Below are positions 1-8,584 of a stretch of DNA of 64,000 nucleotides, piece by piece. Made by a program: the position numbers and the translations under genes. A model generated the notes under the pieces. That model saw only the letters and a program-made list of their open reading frames with translations, was not told the origin of the DNA and searched no databases. The first letter of the stretch is position 1; the number at the start of each line of letters is the position of its first letter. The DNA comes from Haloterrigena salifodinae (GTDB lineage: Archaea; Halobacteriota; Halobacteria; Halobacteriales; Natrialbaceae), in contig NZ_RQWN01000002.1 in assembly GCF_003977755.1 (NCBI RefSeq), forward strand, positions 620,001 through 684,000. Reading direction: 5' to 3'.

Positions 1-708
1 GAGATCGAGTCCCGCCGCGACCAGCGTCGCACCTATGAGGAGCAACTCGAGGTCGCCCGCGAGGAGGGCGACCAGGTCGCCATCGCGCAACTCGAGTCAC
101 GGACCCAGCGGCTGACGCCGACGATCCAGGAGACCAGCCGCGAACTGCTCCGACGGCTCGACGTCCCGATCGTCGAGGCGCCCGCGGAGGGGGAAGCTCA
201 GGCGGCCCACATGGTCCGCCGCGGCGACGCCGACTACGTGGGGTCGGAGGACTACGACGCCCTGCTGTTCGGCTCCCCGCTCACGCTGCGCCAACTGACG
301 AGCAAGGGCGATCCCGAACTGATGGACCTCGAGGCGACCCTCGAGCACCACGACCTCACCTTAGAACAACTAATCGACGCGGCGATCCTCATCGGGACGG
401 ACTTCAACGAGGGCGTCTCGGGGATCGGTCCGAAGACGGCGATCAAAGCCATCACCGAGCACGGCGACCTCTGGAGTGTCCTCGAGGAGCGGGGCGCCCA
501 CATCGAGTACGGCGACCGGGTCAGACAGCTGTTCCGCGACCCCGACGTGACCGACGACTACGAGTTCGACACCGACCTCGATCCGGATCTCGAGGCCGCC
601 CGCGAGTTCGTCTGCGAGGAGTGGCGCGTCGCGGAAGACGAGGTCGATCGCGGCTTCGAGCGCATCGAGGAGAGCGCCGCGCAGACGGGGCTGGATCGCT
701 GGACCTGA
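1..708 (+). CDS. fen: Flap endonuclease FEN-1, C-terminal part (start lies before the window)
   Basis: The open frame runs from the first base of the window, so only the C-terminal 235 residues are present. FEN-1 is a structure-specific 5' nuclease that removes 5' flaps during Okazaki-fragment maturation and long-patch repair. The visible part contains the acidic metal-binding signature ([11 protein letters not shown], then [16 protein letters not shown]) and the helix-hairpin-helix-like loop [16 protein letters not shown], all characteristic of the XPG/FEN-1 family. The end QTGLDRWT is a degenerate PCNA-interacting peptide (Q-x-x-L-x-x-W-T). The methionine at 211 is internal and not the start. 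Confidence 0.93.
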   Translation, partial: EIESRRDQRRTYEEQLEVAREEGDQVAIAQLESRTQRLTPTIQETSRELLRRLDVPIVEAPAEGEAQAAHMVRRGDADYVGSEDYDALLFGSPLTLRQLTSKGDPELMDLEATLEHHDLTLEQLIDAAILIGTDFNEGVSGIGPKTAIKAITEHGDLWSVLEERGAHIEYGDRVRQLFRDPDVTDDYEFDTDLDPDLEAAREFVCEEWRVAEDEVDRGFERIEESAAQTGLDRWT

Positions 709-792
709 CGCCGGTCGATCCCTCACCCGTATCGCGGTATGCTCCGGATAATAAATGCCGACGCCGGGCTACGACGAAACGGGTGATATCCC

Positions 793-1089
793 ATGTCACG
801 ACAGCCCGATGGCGACCGATCCCGAGGTAGCGATCGATCGACGCGGACGGGTGAGACCGCACCCCCATCAGGACGATGGCTGCTGTCGACCGTACTGCAG
901 ACCGTCGTCGCCGTCGTCGGTCTCGCCGTCGTCCTGTACGCGCTGAGTCGAGCGTTCGGCATCGACCTCCTCGGCATGACCGCCGCCGCGCTTGCGACCC
1001 AGACCGGCCAGTGGATCGCGATCGCCGTGGTCGCGCTCATTGCCATGAGCGCGGCGATGCGAGCGGTACGCTCCGTTCGAGCGCCGTGA
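793..1089 (+). CDS. Small membrane protein of unknown function
   Basis: This 98-residue protein has a charged, Arg/Asp-rich N-terminus of about 30 residues, then two hydrophobic segments at roughly residues 34-55 and 68-88 that should span the membrane. No catalytic motif or family is recognised. It lies 84 bp after fen on the same strand. The in-frame start ATG at 793 is preceded by a TATA-like AT-rich patch around 747-756. Existence as a gene is supported by the two clean hydrophobic segments and high third-position GC; its role is unknown. Confidence 0.6.
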   Translation: MSRQPDGDRSRGSDRSTRTGETAPPSGRWLLSTVLQTVVAVVGLAVVLYALSRAFGIDLLGMTAAALATQTGQWIAIAVVALIAMSAAMRAVRSVRAP

Positions 1090-1165
1090 CGTGTCGCGGG
1101 ACGAATCGCTCCTCGCGTTCGTCCCCTGAACCCGATTTTACCCGTTTCGCCGACCGATCGTCGCT

Positions 1166-4087
1166 TCACTCGAGGTTTCGTTTCGGGAGCGTGATGTAGA
1201 ACGTCGACCCCGCGTCGGGTTCGGACTCGACGCGAATATCGCCGCCGTGATTCTCGGCGATCTCCTGGCACAGCGAGAGGCCGATCCCGGTGCCCGGATA
1301 CTCGTCGTCGTGGTGGAGGCGCTTGAACACCTCGAAGATGCGCTCGGTCTTCTCCGGCTCGATGCCGATTCCGTTGTCGGCGACCGCGAACTCCCAGCGG
1401 TCGTCCCGGTCCGCGGCGCTCACCTCGACCCGGGGCACCGCGCTCTCGTTGTACTTGATCCCATTCGAAACGAGGTTGCTGAACAGTTGCTCGAGTTGGT
1501 CGACGTCAGCGCGGACCGTCGGCAGCGAGTCGACGAGGATCTCGACGTCGTTCTCTGCGATCCGTAGCTGCAGATCGTCCTGGACGCGATCCAACACTTC
1601 GGTACAGTCGACCGGCTCGAACTCGCCGTCGGCGTGTTCGACCCGCGAGAAGGCCAGCAGATCGTCGATCATCTCGCGCATGCGGTCGGCGCCGTCGACC
1701 GCGAAATCGATAAACTCCCGGGCCTCGACGTCGAGGTCGTCCTTATATCGGTTCTCGAGCAGTTGCAGGTAGCTCGAGATCATCCGCAGGGGCTCCTGGA
1801 GGTCGTGGGAGGCGGCGTAGGCGAACTGCTTGAGCCGATCGTTGGACTGCTGGAGCCGGTCGACCGTCTCCTCGAGGTCCCGTTCGTACTGCTGGCGGTC
1901 AAGTTCGTACTTCACCCACTGGCCCATCAGGTGGTGTAACGTGCGTTCGGCCTCCGAGAACTCCTCGCGGGGCTCGGTCGAGACGAACCAGAAGGTCCGG
2001 TCGGGACTCCCCTCGATCTCGAGGTGGGTGCCGAGATACGCCCGGATTCCGAAGCGCTCGTAGCACAGTTTGCCGTCGAATCCCGTCTCGACGGGATCGG
2101 TAATCGTACGGGTTCCTTCCTCGTCGATGGGCGCCTCGCAATACGTCTGGGAGAGGGGGTACGGCTCGCCCGGCGTGAGGTACTCGTGGTCGCCGTTCGT
2201 GGTCTCGACCTCGAACCGATCGGCCGCCGGGTCGACCGTCGCGACCCCGCCCAGTTCCATGTCGAATCGCTCGCAGCCCAGGTCCAGGACCGCCTGGAGT
2301 TGCTGGTCGAACGATCGGTCCGGATCGGCGGTGATCTCGTACAGTTCCCGCTGGGTTCGCTCGTCTCGCCGGCGCTCGAGTTCGGTGCTGACCCACTGGC
2401 TGATCAGGTCGATGAACGTGTACTCCGTCTCGGTGAACGGCCCCTCTCGGGGCGTTTCCGAACCGAAACACAGCGTTCCGTACTGTTCGCCGTCGACCTC
2501 CAGCGTCGTCCCGAGGAAGGCGTCGAGCCCGTACGTGTCGTAGGCGGGACCGCCCTCCCAGCCCGCGTCGACGGCGTCGTGGACGCCCACCGACTCGCCC
2601 GCGTCGACGACCTTCTTGCAGTACGTTCCCGACAGCGAACCGCCGCCGCTCGTCCGGATCCGGTCGTGGGAGCCGACCGCCTCGACAATCTCGAAGCGAT
2701 CGGTCTCGGTGTCGACGGCGGTGAAGTAGCCGACGTCGCAGCCGAACCACTCGCGGCCGTGCTCGAGCAGTCGCTCGATCTTCGCCGCGAAGGCGAGATC
2801 GGGATCCGACGTGATCTCGTAGCTCGTGCGGAGAAACTCCTCGCGCCGGCGGCGCTCGAGTTCGGTGCTGATCCACTGTCCTATCAACTCGAGGAACGTC
2901 CGTTCGGCGTCGGTAAACGGCCGGTCGCGCGGCTCCGTATCGTAGAACCAGAACGTGCCGTAGGGTTCGGTGCCGGCGGTGACGCGGATGCCGAAGTAGG
3001 TCGCGAAGCCGAACTCCTCGAAGACGGGGTCGTCGTCCCAGCCGGCGGCGACGACGTCGGGGACGGCGGTCGGCTCGTCCCAGTCGATGGCCTTCCGGCA
3101 GAAGTTTCCCTCGGTGGGCTGGATCGGTAACTCCCCTTCGAGGTCGCCCATGTCGGGGCCGACCGTCACTTCCGCCCGGAAGTTATCGTCCCAGGTTGGG
3201 AGGTGAGCCAGCGCGCCGCCCCTGAGGTCGAATCGCTCGCAGCCCAGTTCCAGCAGTCGCTCGACCCGTTCCTCGAAGGAGAGATCGGCGTCGGCCGTCG
3301 TCTCGTAGAGTTCGCGGAGGTAGTTCCGGTGTTCGCGGACCGCCGTCTTCGCGTCGGTGCGCTCGTGTACGGTCCGGATCATCCGGTCGACCGTCGCCGC
3401 CGGTTTCTCGCCGTCGAAGAACGCCTCGGGGGGCGTGTAGTAGAAATTCTCCGAAACCTTCCCGTCGGAGACGAGCCGGGGATGCGTCTTGATGACGTCT
3501 TCGAGGACGGGCGCGGGGAACCGCTCGCGGTCGTACTGACAGAGAAGGGTACAGTTCTCGCCGCGGAGGCGGTCGTTCACCCGCGCTTCCAGCGCCACGA
3601 ACTCGTCGGCGTCCTCGATCGCTCGCAACAGCCACGTCTCCTCGGCGGTCACCCGTGCCCCCTCGAAATCGACGGTCGACTCCGCGACGAACGTCTCGAG
3701 CAGCTCCAGCGACGCCTCGAGATCGAACGAGCCGTCCCGCAGATAGGCGTCTTCGACGTCGGAGATCACCAGCGCGTCGGATTCCAGCGCCTCGTCGACG
3801 TCGACGCCGGCGTCGCGAAGCGAGTCGCAAATCTCGTCTCGGCCGGTCTCGTCGGCGAGGTACAGACACCGCTCGCCGTCCTCCAGTCCACGCCGGACGA
3901 ACGGAATCGCGGCGTCGAACTGCTCGTCGCGGCTCTCGTAGAGCAGCGCGAGGTGGTCGTGCGAGCGGGCGCGACCGTCAGTCGACCCGACCGGCCCGCG
4001 AAACGCGGACCCCAGATTCGGCGCCTCGAGTCTCGTTTCCCGATCCGAAGCGCGTCGCCGGTCGGTTCGTTCAACCTCGTCGCTCAT
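1166..4087 (-). CDS. Soluble sensor histidine kinase: MEDS domain, three GAF domains, HisKA and HATPase
   Basis: A 973-residue cytoplasmic signalling kinase with no membrane segment. Residues about 40-215 match a MEDS-type sensor module (HDHLALLYESRDEQF, later CLYLADE), as found in the DcmR family. Three tandem GAF-like domains of about 165 residues follow (about 255-415, 420-585, 590-740), each closing with a similar G/SQW-hydrophobic-ELxRR helix. The HisKA phospho-acceptor is the histidine in FAYAASHDLQEPLR (about residue 763). The ATPase domain shows the N box (NLVSNGIKYN), G1 (DNGIGIE) and G2 (GTGIGLSL). It has no receiver domain and no partner regulator is adjacent, a common haloarchaeal arrangement. 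The repeated GAF units suggest internal duplication. The ligand is unknown. Confidence 0.9.
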   Translation of the reverse strand: MSDEVERTDRRRASDRETRLEAPNLGSAFRGPVGSTDGRARSHDHLALLYESRDEQFDAAIPFVRRGLEDGERCLYLADETGRDEICDSLRDAGVDVDEALESDALVISDVEDAYLRDGSFDLEASLELLETFVAESTVDFEGARVTAEETWLLRAIEDADEFVALEARVNDRLRGENCTLLCQYDRERFPAPVLEDVIKTHPRLVSDGKVSENFYYTPPEAFFDGEKPAATVDRMIRTVHERTDAKTAVREHRNYLRELYETTADADLSFEERVERLLELGCERFDLRGGALAHLPTWDDNFRAEVTVGPDMGDLEGELPIQPTEGNFCRKAIDWDEPTAVPDVVAAGWDDDPVFEEFGFATYFGIRVTAGTEPYGTFWFYDTEPRDRPFTDAERTFLELIGQWISTELERRRREEFLRTSYEITSDPDLAFAAKIERLLEHGREWFGCDVGYFTAVDTETDRFEIVEAVGSHDRIRTSGGGSLSGTYCKKVVDAGESVGVHDAVDAGWEGGPAYDTYGLDAFLGTTLEVDGEQYGTLCFGSETPREGPFTETEYTFIDLISQWVSTELERRRDERTQRELYEITADPDRSFDQQLQAVLDLGCERFDMELGGVATVDPAADRFEVETTNGDHEYLTPGEPYPLSQTYCEAPIDEEGTRTITDPVETGFDGKLCYERFGIRAYLGTHLEIEGSPDRTFWFVSTEPREEFSEAERTLHHLMGQWVKYELDRQQYERDLEETVDRLQQSNDRLKQFAYAASHDLQEPLRMISSYLQLLENRYKDDLDVEAREFIDFAVDGADRMREMIDDLLAFSRVEHADGEFEPVDCTEVLDRVQDDLQLRIAENDVEILVDSLPTVRADVDQLEQLFSNLVSNGIKYNESAVPRVEVSAADRDDRWEFAVADNGIGIEPEKTERIFEVFKRLHHDDEYPGTGIGLSLCQEIAENHGGDIRVESEPDAGSTFYITLPKRNLE

Positions 4088-4111
4088 CGCTCCCCTCTAC
4101 TTGGCCGACGA

Positions 4112-4118
4112 CTAAAAG
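4112..4118 (-). promoter_or_regulatory. Probable TATA box of the histidine kinase gene
   Basis: Read on the minus strand the site is CTTTTAG, lying about 25-30 nt before the start codon at 4087. That spacing puts transcription initiation at or next to the ATG, a leaderless arrangement common in haloarchaea. Inferred from sequence and spacing only. Confidence 0.45.
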
Positions 4119-4246
4119 GTCTGGACCACCGAGCGGCTCCCGCCGACGGCCGGCGATCACCCGTTTCGATTGCCGGTAGCACCCAGTTGCGGTAACACGG
4201 TCGCCGGGCGCAGGACCGAAGGCTCGAGAGCGCCTCGGCTCGAGCG

Positions 4247-5266
4247 ATGCGAGCCTACGAAGTCCAGACCGCCACGAGCGATTACGAGGGAGTCGTGCAG
4301 GTCGACCGCGAGCGTCCCGAACCGGACGCCAACGAGGCGCTCGTTCGCCTTCGGGCGGCCTCGCTCAACTACCGCGATCTGGCGATCGCGAACGCCGACC
4401 TCGCCTATCCGGGCGCCTCGCTTCCGGTCGTCCCGCTTTCCGACGGCGCCGGCGAGGTCGTCGCGGTCGGCGACGACGTCGATCGCCTCGCCGAGGACGA
4501 TCGCGTCGCGACGCCCTTCGCGCCCGACTGGATCGCGGGGGAGGGCACGCGCGAGAAGATGGCCCGAACCACCGGCGGCAACGTCGACGGCGCGCTCGCC
4601 GAGTACGCCGTCTTCCCGGCCGAGAGCCTCGCCGTCCTGCCCGACCACCTCTCTTACGAGCAGGGGGCGACGCTGTCGTGTGCCGGCCTCACGGCGTGGC
4701 GCGCGCTCGTCGAGGACGGCAGCCTCACCGCCGGCGAAACCGTCCTCGCGCTCGGCACCGGCGGCGTCTCCACCTTCGCCCTCCAGTTCGCGACGCTGCA
4801 GGGTGCCGACGTCTTCGTCACCTCCTCGAGCGACGAGAAACTCGAGGTCGCCCGCGATCTGGGCGCCGAGTGGACGCTCAACTACGAGGAGACGCCCGAC
4901 TGGGGCGAGGCCGTCCGCGAGCGAACGGACGGCGGCGTCGACCACGTGATCGAGGTCGGCGGGCCCGGTACGCTCGAGCGCTCGCTCGAGGCCGCGGCGG
5001 TCAACGGCCACGTCCACCTCATCGGCGTTCTCAGCGGCCAGGACGGGCGGATCCAGCCCGGACCGATGCTCCACAAAGCGCTGACCGTCGAGGGCGTGAT
5101 GGGGGTCGGCAGCCGCGCGATGTTCGACCGGATGAACCGCGCGATGGCCGCCGCGGAGATGGAGCCGGTCGTCGATCGCGTCTTCGGGTTCGACGAAGTC
5201 CGCGAGGCCTACCGCTACCTTGAGGCCGGCGAGCACCAGGGGAAGATCGCGATCTCGATCGAGTGA
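4247..5266 (+). CDS. Zinc-independent medium-chain NAD(P)H-dependent oxidoreductase (quinone-reductase/alcohol-dehydrogenase-like)
   Basis: A 339-residue member of the medium-chain dehydrogenase/reductase superfamily. The GroES-like N-terminal domain has the stretch LNYRDLAIAN where zinc alcohol dehydrogenases carry their catalytic cysteine, so this is a zinc-less type such as quinone oxidoreductases or enoyl reductases. The Rossmann fold carries ALGTGGVSTFALQFA for NAD(P)H and the C-terminus ends in the family-typical GKIAISIE. The substrate cannot be told from sequence. It is convergent with the next gene; the two stop codons directly abut at 5266/5267. Confidence 0.85.
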   Translation: MRAYEVQTATSDYEGVVQVDRERPEPDANEALVRLRAASLNYRDLAIANADLAYPGASLPVVPLSDGAGEVVAVGDDVDRLAEDDRVATPFAPDWIAGEGTREKMARTTGGNVDGALAEYAVFPAESLAVLPDHLSYEQGATLSCAGLTAWRALVEDGSLTAGETVLALGTGGVSTFALQFATLQGADVFVTSSSDEKLEVARDLGAEWTLNYEETPDWGEAVRERTDGGVDHVIEVGGPGTLERSLEAAAVNGHVHLIGVLSGQDGRIQPGPMLHKALTVEGVMGVGSRAMFDRMNRAMAAAEMEPVVDRVFGFDEVREAYRYLEAGEHQGKIAISIE

Positions 5267-6421
5267 TCAACGGCGGCGAAACCGTTCCGGAACGAATTCC
5301 CGATAGGCGAACCGTCCGGCGCTGCCGGCGTCGCCGACGTCTGAGAGGTAGCCGACGCCGACGCTCGCCTTCAGCGCCTTCGCCGCCCGTCCCGTAAGGA
5401 CCCGCGAGCCGACCGTCGCGACGGCGTCGTCGCCGACGCTGACGACCCAGCCTGGCGATTCGAATCGGAACGACTCGAGGTCGGGATCGAATGTCTCGAC
5501 GCCGTCGCGACGGGCCTCGACGAGCCGTTCGATATTCTCGGCCGCCGTCCGAGCCTCGCGGACGGCCGCCTGCGCGCTCGCCGGCACCGCCTCCCCGTCG
5601 GCGTCGACGACCCGCGCAGCGTCGCCGAGGGCAACCGTTCGATCGCCGAGTCGCAGGTCCGCTTCGACGGTCGGCCGCTCGCCCTCGAGGGCGTCCGCGC
5701 CGCGAATGCCGCCGGTCCAGACGAACAGGTCGAACGGAACTCGCTCGCCCGACTCGAGCCGAACGCCGTCCGCGTCGGCTCCGGTGACGGCCGTCCCCGT
5801 TCGGATCTCGATTCCGTAGTCCTCGAGCGCGCGCTCGACCGCTCGCCCGAACTGCTCGGGAAAGTCCGGCGCGACCCGCGCTCGTTGCTCGAGGAGCGTG
5901 ATCGACGCCGAGCCGTACTCCTCGCGGGCCAGCGCGGCGAGTTCGCCCGCGACCTGCACGCCGGAGAGGCCGGCTCCGCCGACGACGATTCGACTTCCGT
6001 CGTCCGCCCGCAGCGCTTCGCGGGCTCGCTTTCGGATCCGGCGCGCGTGCGGGAGACGCTTTAGCGGAATTCCGTGTTCAGAGACCCCCTCGAGCCCGTA
6101 GTACGCCGTCCGCGCGCCGAGACAGATTGCCGCGATATCGTACTCGAGGCGACCGTCCGAGAGCGACACGATGCGTTCGTCCCGGTCGATCGCCTCGACG
6201 CGCGCGACGCGAACCGTCGCCCGCTCTACGGCGCCGGGCAACGAGAGCCGGATCTCGTTGGCCACGCCGGGCCGGCGGATCACCCGGTGGAGTTCGTGCT
6301 GGACGAGGTGGTCCGGCGACTCGTCGACCAGCGTGAGGTCGACGTCGGACGGGAGCGACGACTCGAGTCGCTTCGTCAGGGTCAGCCCCGCGTAGCCCGC
6401 GCCGCAGACGACGACGTGCAT
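5267..6421 (-). CDS. FAD-dependent pyridine nucleotide-disulphide oxidoreductase, NDH-2-like
   Basis: A 384-residue flavoprotein. The start at 6421 gives an immediate N-terminal FAD Rossmann motif, MHVVVCGAGYAGLTLTKRL. A second dinucleotide motif (IVVGGAGLSGVQVAGELA, residues about 155-172) binds NAD(P)H, and VALGDAARV near the C-terminal third is the second FAD-contacting motif. The layout matches type II NADH dehydrogenases and sulphide-quinone-reductase relatives, which pass electrons to quinone at the membrane; no redox-active CxxC pair is seen, favouring NDH-2. The frame stays open upstream to 6787, but that extension is low-complexity Arg/Ser sequence overlapping the HalOD1 gene and was rejected. 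Confidence 0.85.
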   Translation of the reverse strand: MHVVVCGAGYAGLTLTKRLESSLPSDVDLTLVDESPDHLVQHELHRVIRRPGVANEIRLSLPGAVERATVRVARVEAIDRDERIVSLSDGRLEYDIAAICLGARTAYYGLEGVSEHGIPLKRLPHARRIRKRAREALRADDGSRIVVGGAGLSGVQVAGELAALAREEYGSASITLLEQRARVAPDFPEQFGRAVERALEDYGIEIRTGTAVTGADADGVRLESGERVPFDLFVWTGGIRGADALEGERPTVEADLRLGDRTVALGDAARVVDADGEAVPASAQAAVREARTAAENIERLVEARRDGVETFDPDLESFRFESPGWVVSVGDDAVATVGSRVLTGRAAKALKASVGVGYLSDVGDAGSAGRFAYREFVPERFRRR

Positions 6422-6479
6422 GGCGGCGGCTACGGCTTCGAGCGGGATAGGTGCACGGCGGGTGCTCGCGAGAACTGCG

Positions 6480-6767
6480 TCACTCGTCGAAGACGATCCA
6501 CTCGCTCGAGGGATCGTCCTCGCTCGGTGCCGAGACGTCGACGCGGCCGTTTCCGGTAATGTGGACGGAGCGGCCGCCGTATCGGAATTGGATCCGGAGC
6601 TCGTCCGACCCGGATCGAACGAGCGAATCGAGCGCCTCGGGGTCGACCGCGTCGTAGAGCGTCGGTTCGAAATCCAGCGGGGACGTCCCGGACGCAGTCG
6701 CCACCGCTTCGACGACTCTCTCGCTCGGCGGACGACGGTCGTCGGGAGAACCAACTTGATCAGACAT
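6480..6767 (-). CDS. HalOD1-type haloarchaeal output-domain protein
   Basis: A 95-residue acidic protein with the features of the haloarchaeal output domain HalOD1: SERVVEAVATASG, then the motif DFEPTLYDAVDPEALDSLV, then RIQFRYGGRSVHITGNGRV. In this family the domain is found alone or attached to signalling receivers and its molecular role is unproven. It sits 58 bp upstream of the NDH-2-like gene on the same strand and may be co-transcribed with it. A TATA-like CTTTAGG (minus strand, near 6795-6801) lies about 30 nt before the ATG. Confidence 0.8.
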   Translation of the reverse strand: MSDQVGSPDDRRPPSERVVEAVATASGTSPLDFEPTLYDAVDPEALDSLVRSGSDELRIQFRYGGRSVHITGNGRVDVSAPSEDDPSSEWIVFDE

Positions 6768-6891
6768 CGCATCAGGCTATCGGTCACCGATCCTAAAGCA
6801 CGTTGCAGATCGGACGATTTTCCGCGGCGCCTTCAACCCCGCGCGACACTCGTCGGGAAACGGTCCCGTTTCGGAACGAACGTGCCGAAAT

Positions 6892-7377
6892 TCAGCCGTC
6901 GGTCGTATACTTCTTCCCGAACTGGTCAAACGGCCGCGTACGCTCCTCGACGATAACGTTCGTCCGCACGATTTCGACACCGAGTTCGTGGAGTTCGTCG
7001 GTGGCCGCCTCCACCCGCTGTTGGGTGTCGGTCAGGAGTTCAACGTGGAGGTCGGTCTCATCGGCCAGCAACCGCCTGACGCTGACGACGTTCTCCACCT
7101 CGCTTACGTCCCCGACGATCGCCGCCTCGTTGGCTTCGTCGGAGATCGTGCCGACGAGCAACGTTCGCTGTTCGAACCCGGCTTTCTCGTAATCGATCGC
7201 GGGCCGATACCCCGTGATGACGCCGCGGTCCTCAAGGCCGTTGATCCGCGACGCGACGGTGCTCGCCGCGAGGCCGACTTCCGCGCCGATCTCTTCGGTC
7301 GTCGCGTTCCGGGCGTCGTCTTGCAGGACGTGAAGGATCGCTAGATCGTCTCTGTCGAGGTCGACCATAGGTGTCAC
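6892..7377 (-). CDS. Lrp/AsnC-family transcriptional regulator
   Basis: A 161-residue two-domain regulator. The N-terminal winged helix covers residues 6-60 (LDRDDLAILHVLQDDARNAT, then VGLAASTVASRINGLEDRGVI, the recognition helix). The C-terminal alpha/beta ligand-binding (RAM-type) domain contains VENVVSVRRLLADETDLHVEL. Proteins of this family form dimers and octamers and respond to amino acids or related metabolites. A second in-frame ATG at 7368 is possible, but the TATA-like box at 7402-7409 fits initiation at 7377. Targets cannot be read from the sequence; neighbouring mvaD is separately promoted. Confidence 0.88.
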   Translation of the reverse strand: MTPMVDLDRDDLAILHVLQDDARNATTEEIGAEVGLAASTVASRINGLEDRGVITGYRPAIDYEKAGFEQRTLLVGTISDEANEAAIVGDVSEVENVVSVRRLLADETDLHVELLTDTQQRVEAATDELHELGVEIVRTNVIVEERTRPFDQFGKKYTTDG

Positions 7378-7401
7378 TACCGACGTACTACCTCGACGCA
7401 G

Positions 7402-7409
7402 TATATGAC
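7402..7409 (-). promoter_or_regulatory. Probable TATA box and possible autoregulatory site of the Lrp gene
   Basis: The minus-strand sequence GTCATATA lies about 25 nt before the Lrp start codon at 7377, favouring leaderless transcription. Next to it (about 7387-7404) is a TACT-(10 nt)-AGTA dyad, which could be an operator; Lrp proteins commonly autoregulate through such dyads. The operator part is inference. Confidence 0.4.
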
Positions 7410-7490
7410 TCTTTCAACGCCGTTCGCTCGAGGAAACGCTCGATCACCCGGCACCACGCAAATCGCGGGCGCCGCCGCGGATCGCCGCGC

Positions 7491-8474
7491 CTAGAACAGG
7501 TGCTTTTCCTCGTCCAGCAGCTTCGCGGGCCCGCCGACGTCCCAGACGGTAGTGGAGACGCCGCAGTCCGAGACGGCCTCCTCGACTTCGTCGACGTGCT
7601 CTTCGGTGGTGTTGACGTAGACGCTGGCGCCGGTGTCGGTCGAGAAGTAGACGGGGATGTCCTCCTCCTCGCGGAGCTCCCGCACTGTATTGAAAATCTT
7701 CAGGGTGGCGGGCTGCCAGTAGACCCACCCGGAGGGGCCGGTCATCGTCGTCGCGGCCAGCGAGAGGGAGTCCTGTTCGGCGAGTTCGAAGGTGCGGTCG
7801 AACTCGTTGTTTCGCAGGGCGTCGCGCATCTCGGCGATCTGGCCGTGGATGTGGGCGTTGCGAGCCTGGAACATGTGGCTATCGGCGGCCTCCTCGTGGG
7901 CGTCCTCTGTCTCCTTATGGTATGGGACGAGGCCGACGACGATCTTCAGGTCCTCGTGGAGGTCGCTCGGAATGCGCCGCGATCGACAGTCCTCGTCGTT
8001 CAGACCCGTGTGCAACTGCGAGAACGCGCCGGTGACCGCGCGGGCGGCCGACGCGGAGCCGACGCGGGCAATCGTCGAAACCTCCTGGCGCGAGGCGTCG
8101 AGTTCGGCGGCCTCGGCCAGCGCCATCGCGGCGGCGGCGAAGCCCGAGGAAGAGGATCCCAGTCCGACGTTAGAGGGGAAGCTGTTCTCGCTCTCGAGGC
8201 GAACCGGGTAGACGGTGTGGGCCGCGTCGGACCTCGAGCGGGCCTTCTCGACGACGGCCTCGACGCGCTCGTAGGCCCGTCCGTCGAGTTCCTCGCCGTC
8301 GACGACGAAGGTGTCCTCCTCGTAGTCCATCGAGAACTCGACGGTCGTGCGGGTGTGACTGGGCGCCGTACAGAGGCTGATACTGTCGTGATACGGGAGC
8401 CGTTCGATTTCGTCTCGCATCCCGTGATACTTGACCAACCCCTGAATCGGGTGGGCCATGGCGGTGGCTTTCAT
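7491..8474 (-). CDS. mvaD: Phosphomevalonate decarboxylase (diphosphomevalonate decarboxylase family)
   Basis: A 327-residue GHMP-kinase-superfamily enzyme of the mevalonate route to isopentenyl units for archaeal ether lipids. The N-terminus MKATAMAHPIQGLVKYHGMRD and the glycine/serine loop NVGLGSSSSGFAAAAM (ATP binding) match the haloarchaeal enzyme, which in Haloferax volcanii has been shown to decarboxylate mevalonate phosphate to isopentenyl phosphate rather than act on the diphosphate. A conserved STDTGASVYV segment follows near the C-terminus. The start at 8474 was chosen over the upstream frame (to 8510) because it keeps the family N-terminus and follows a TATA-like box by about 27 nt. 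Confidence 0.88.
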   Translation of the reverse strand: MKATAMAHPIQGLVKYHGMRDEIERLPYHDSISLCTAPSHTRTTVEFSMDYEEDTFVVDGEELDGRAYERVEAVVEKARSRSDAAHTVYPVRLESENSFPSNVGLGSSSSGFAAAAMALAEAAELDASRQEVSTIARVGSASAARAVTGAFSQLHTGLNDEDCRSRRIPSDLHEDLKIVVGLVPYHKETEDAHEEAADSHMFQARNAHIHGQIAEMRDALRNNEFDRTFELAEQDSLSLAATTMTGPSGWVYWQPATLKIFNTVRELREEEDIPVYFSTDTGASVYVNTTEEHVDEVEEAVSDCGVSTTVWDVGGPAKLLDEEKHLF

Positions 8475-8497
8475 ACCCAGATAGGCGGATGAAGACC

Positions 8498-8506
8498 GCT
8501 TAAAGG
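8498..8506 (-). promoter_or_regulatory. Probable TATA box of mvaD
   Basis: Minus-strand CCTTTAAGC centred about 27 nt before the chosen mvaD ATG at 8474; consistent with a leaderless transcript and with that start rather than 8510. Confidence 0.5.
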
Positions 8507-8584
8507 TCACGGCATCCGATCGGAGACGCGCGACGGGTCGACGTCGGCGGGGATCGACAGTTCGCCGCTATCCGGACGAACGCC

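Noticed and set aside
6422-6787. N-terminal extension of the NDH-2-like gene
   Set aside because: It is Arg/Ser low complexity and overlaps the HalOD1-type gene in another frame; the true N-terminus begins with the FAD-binding motif at 6421.
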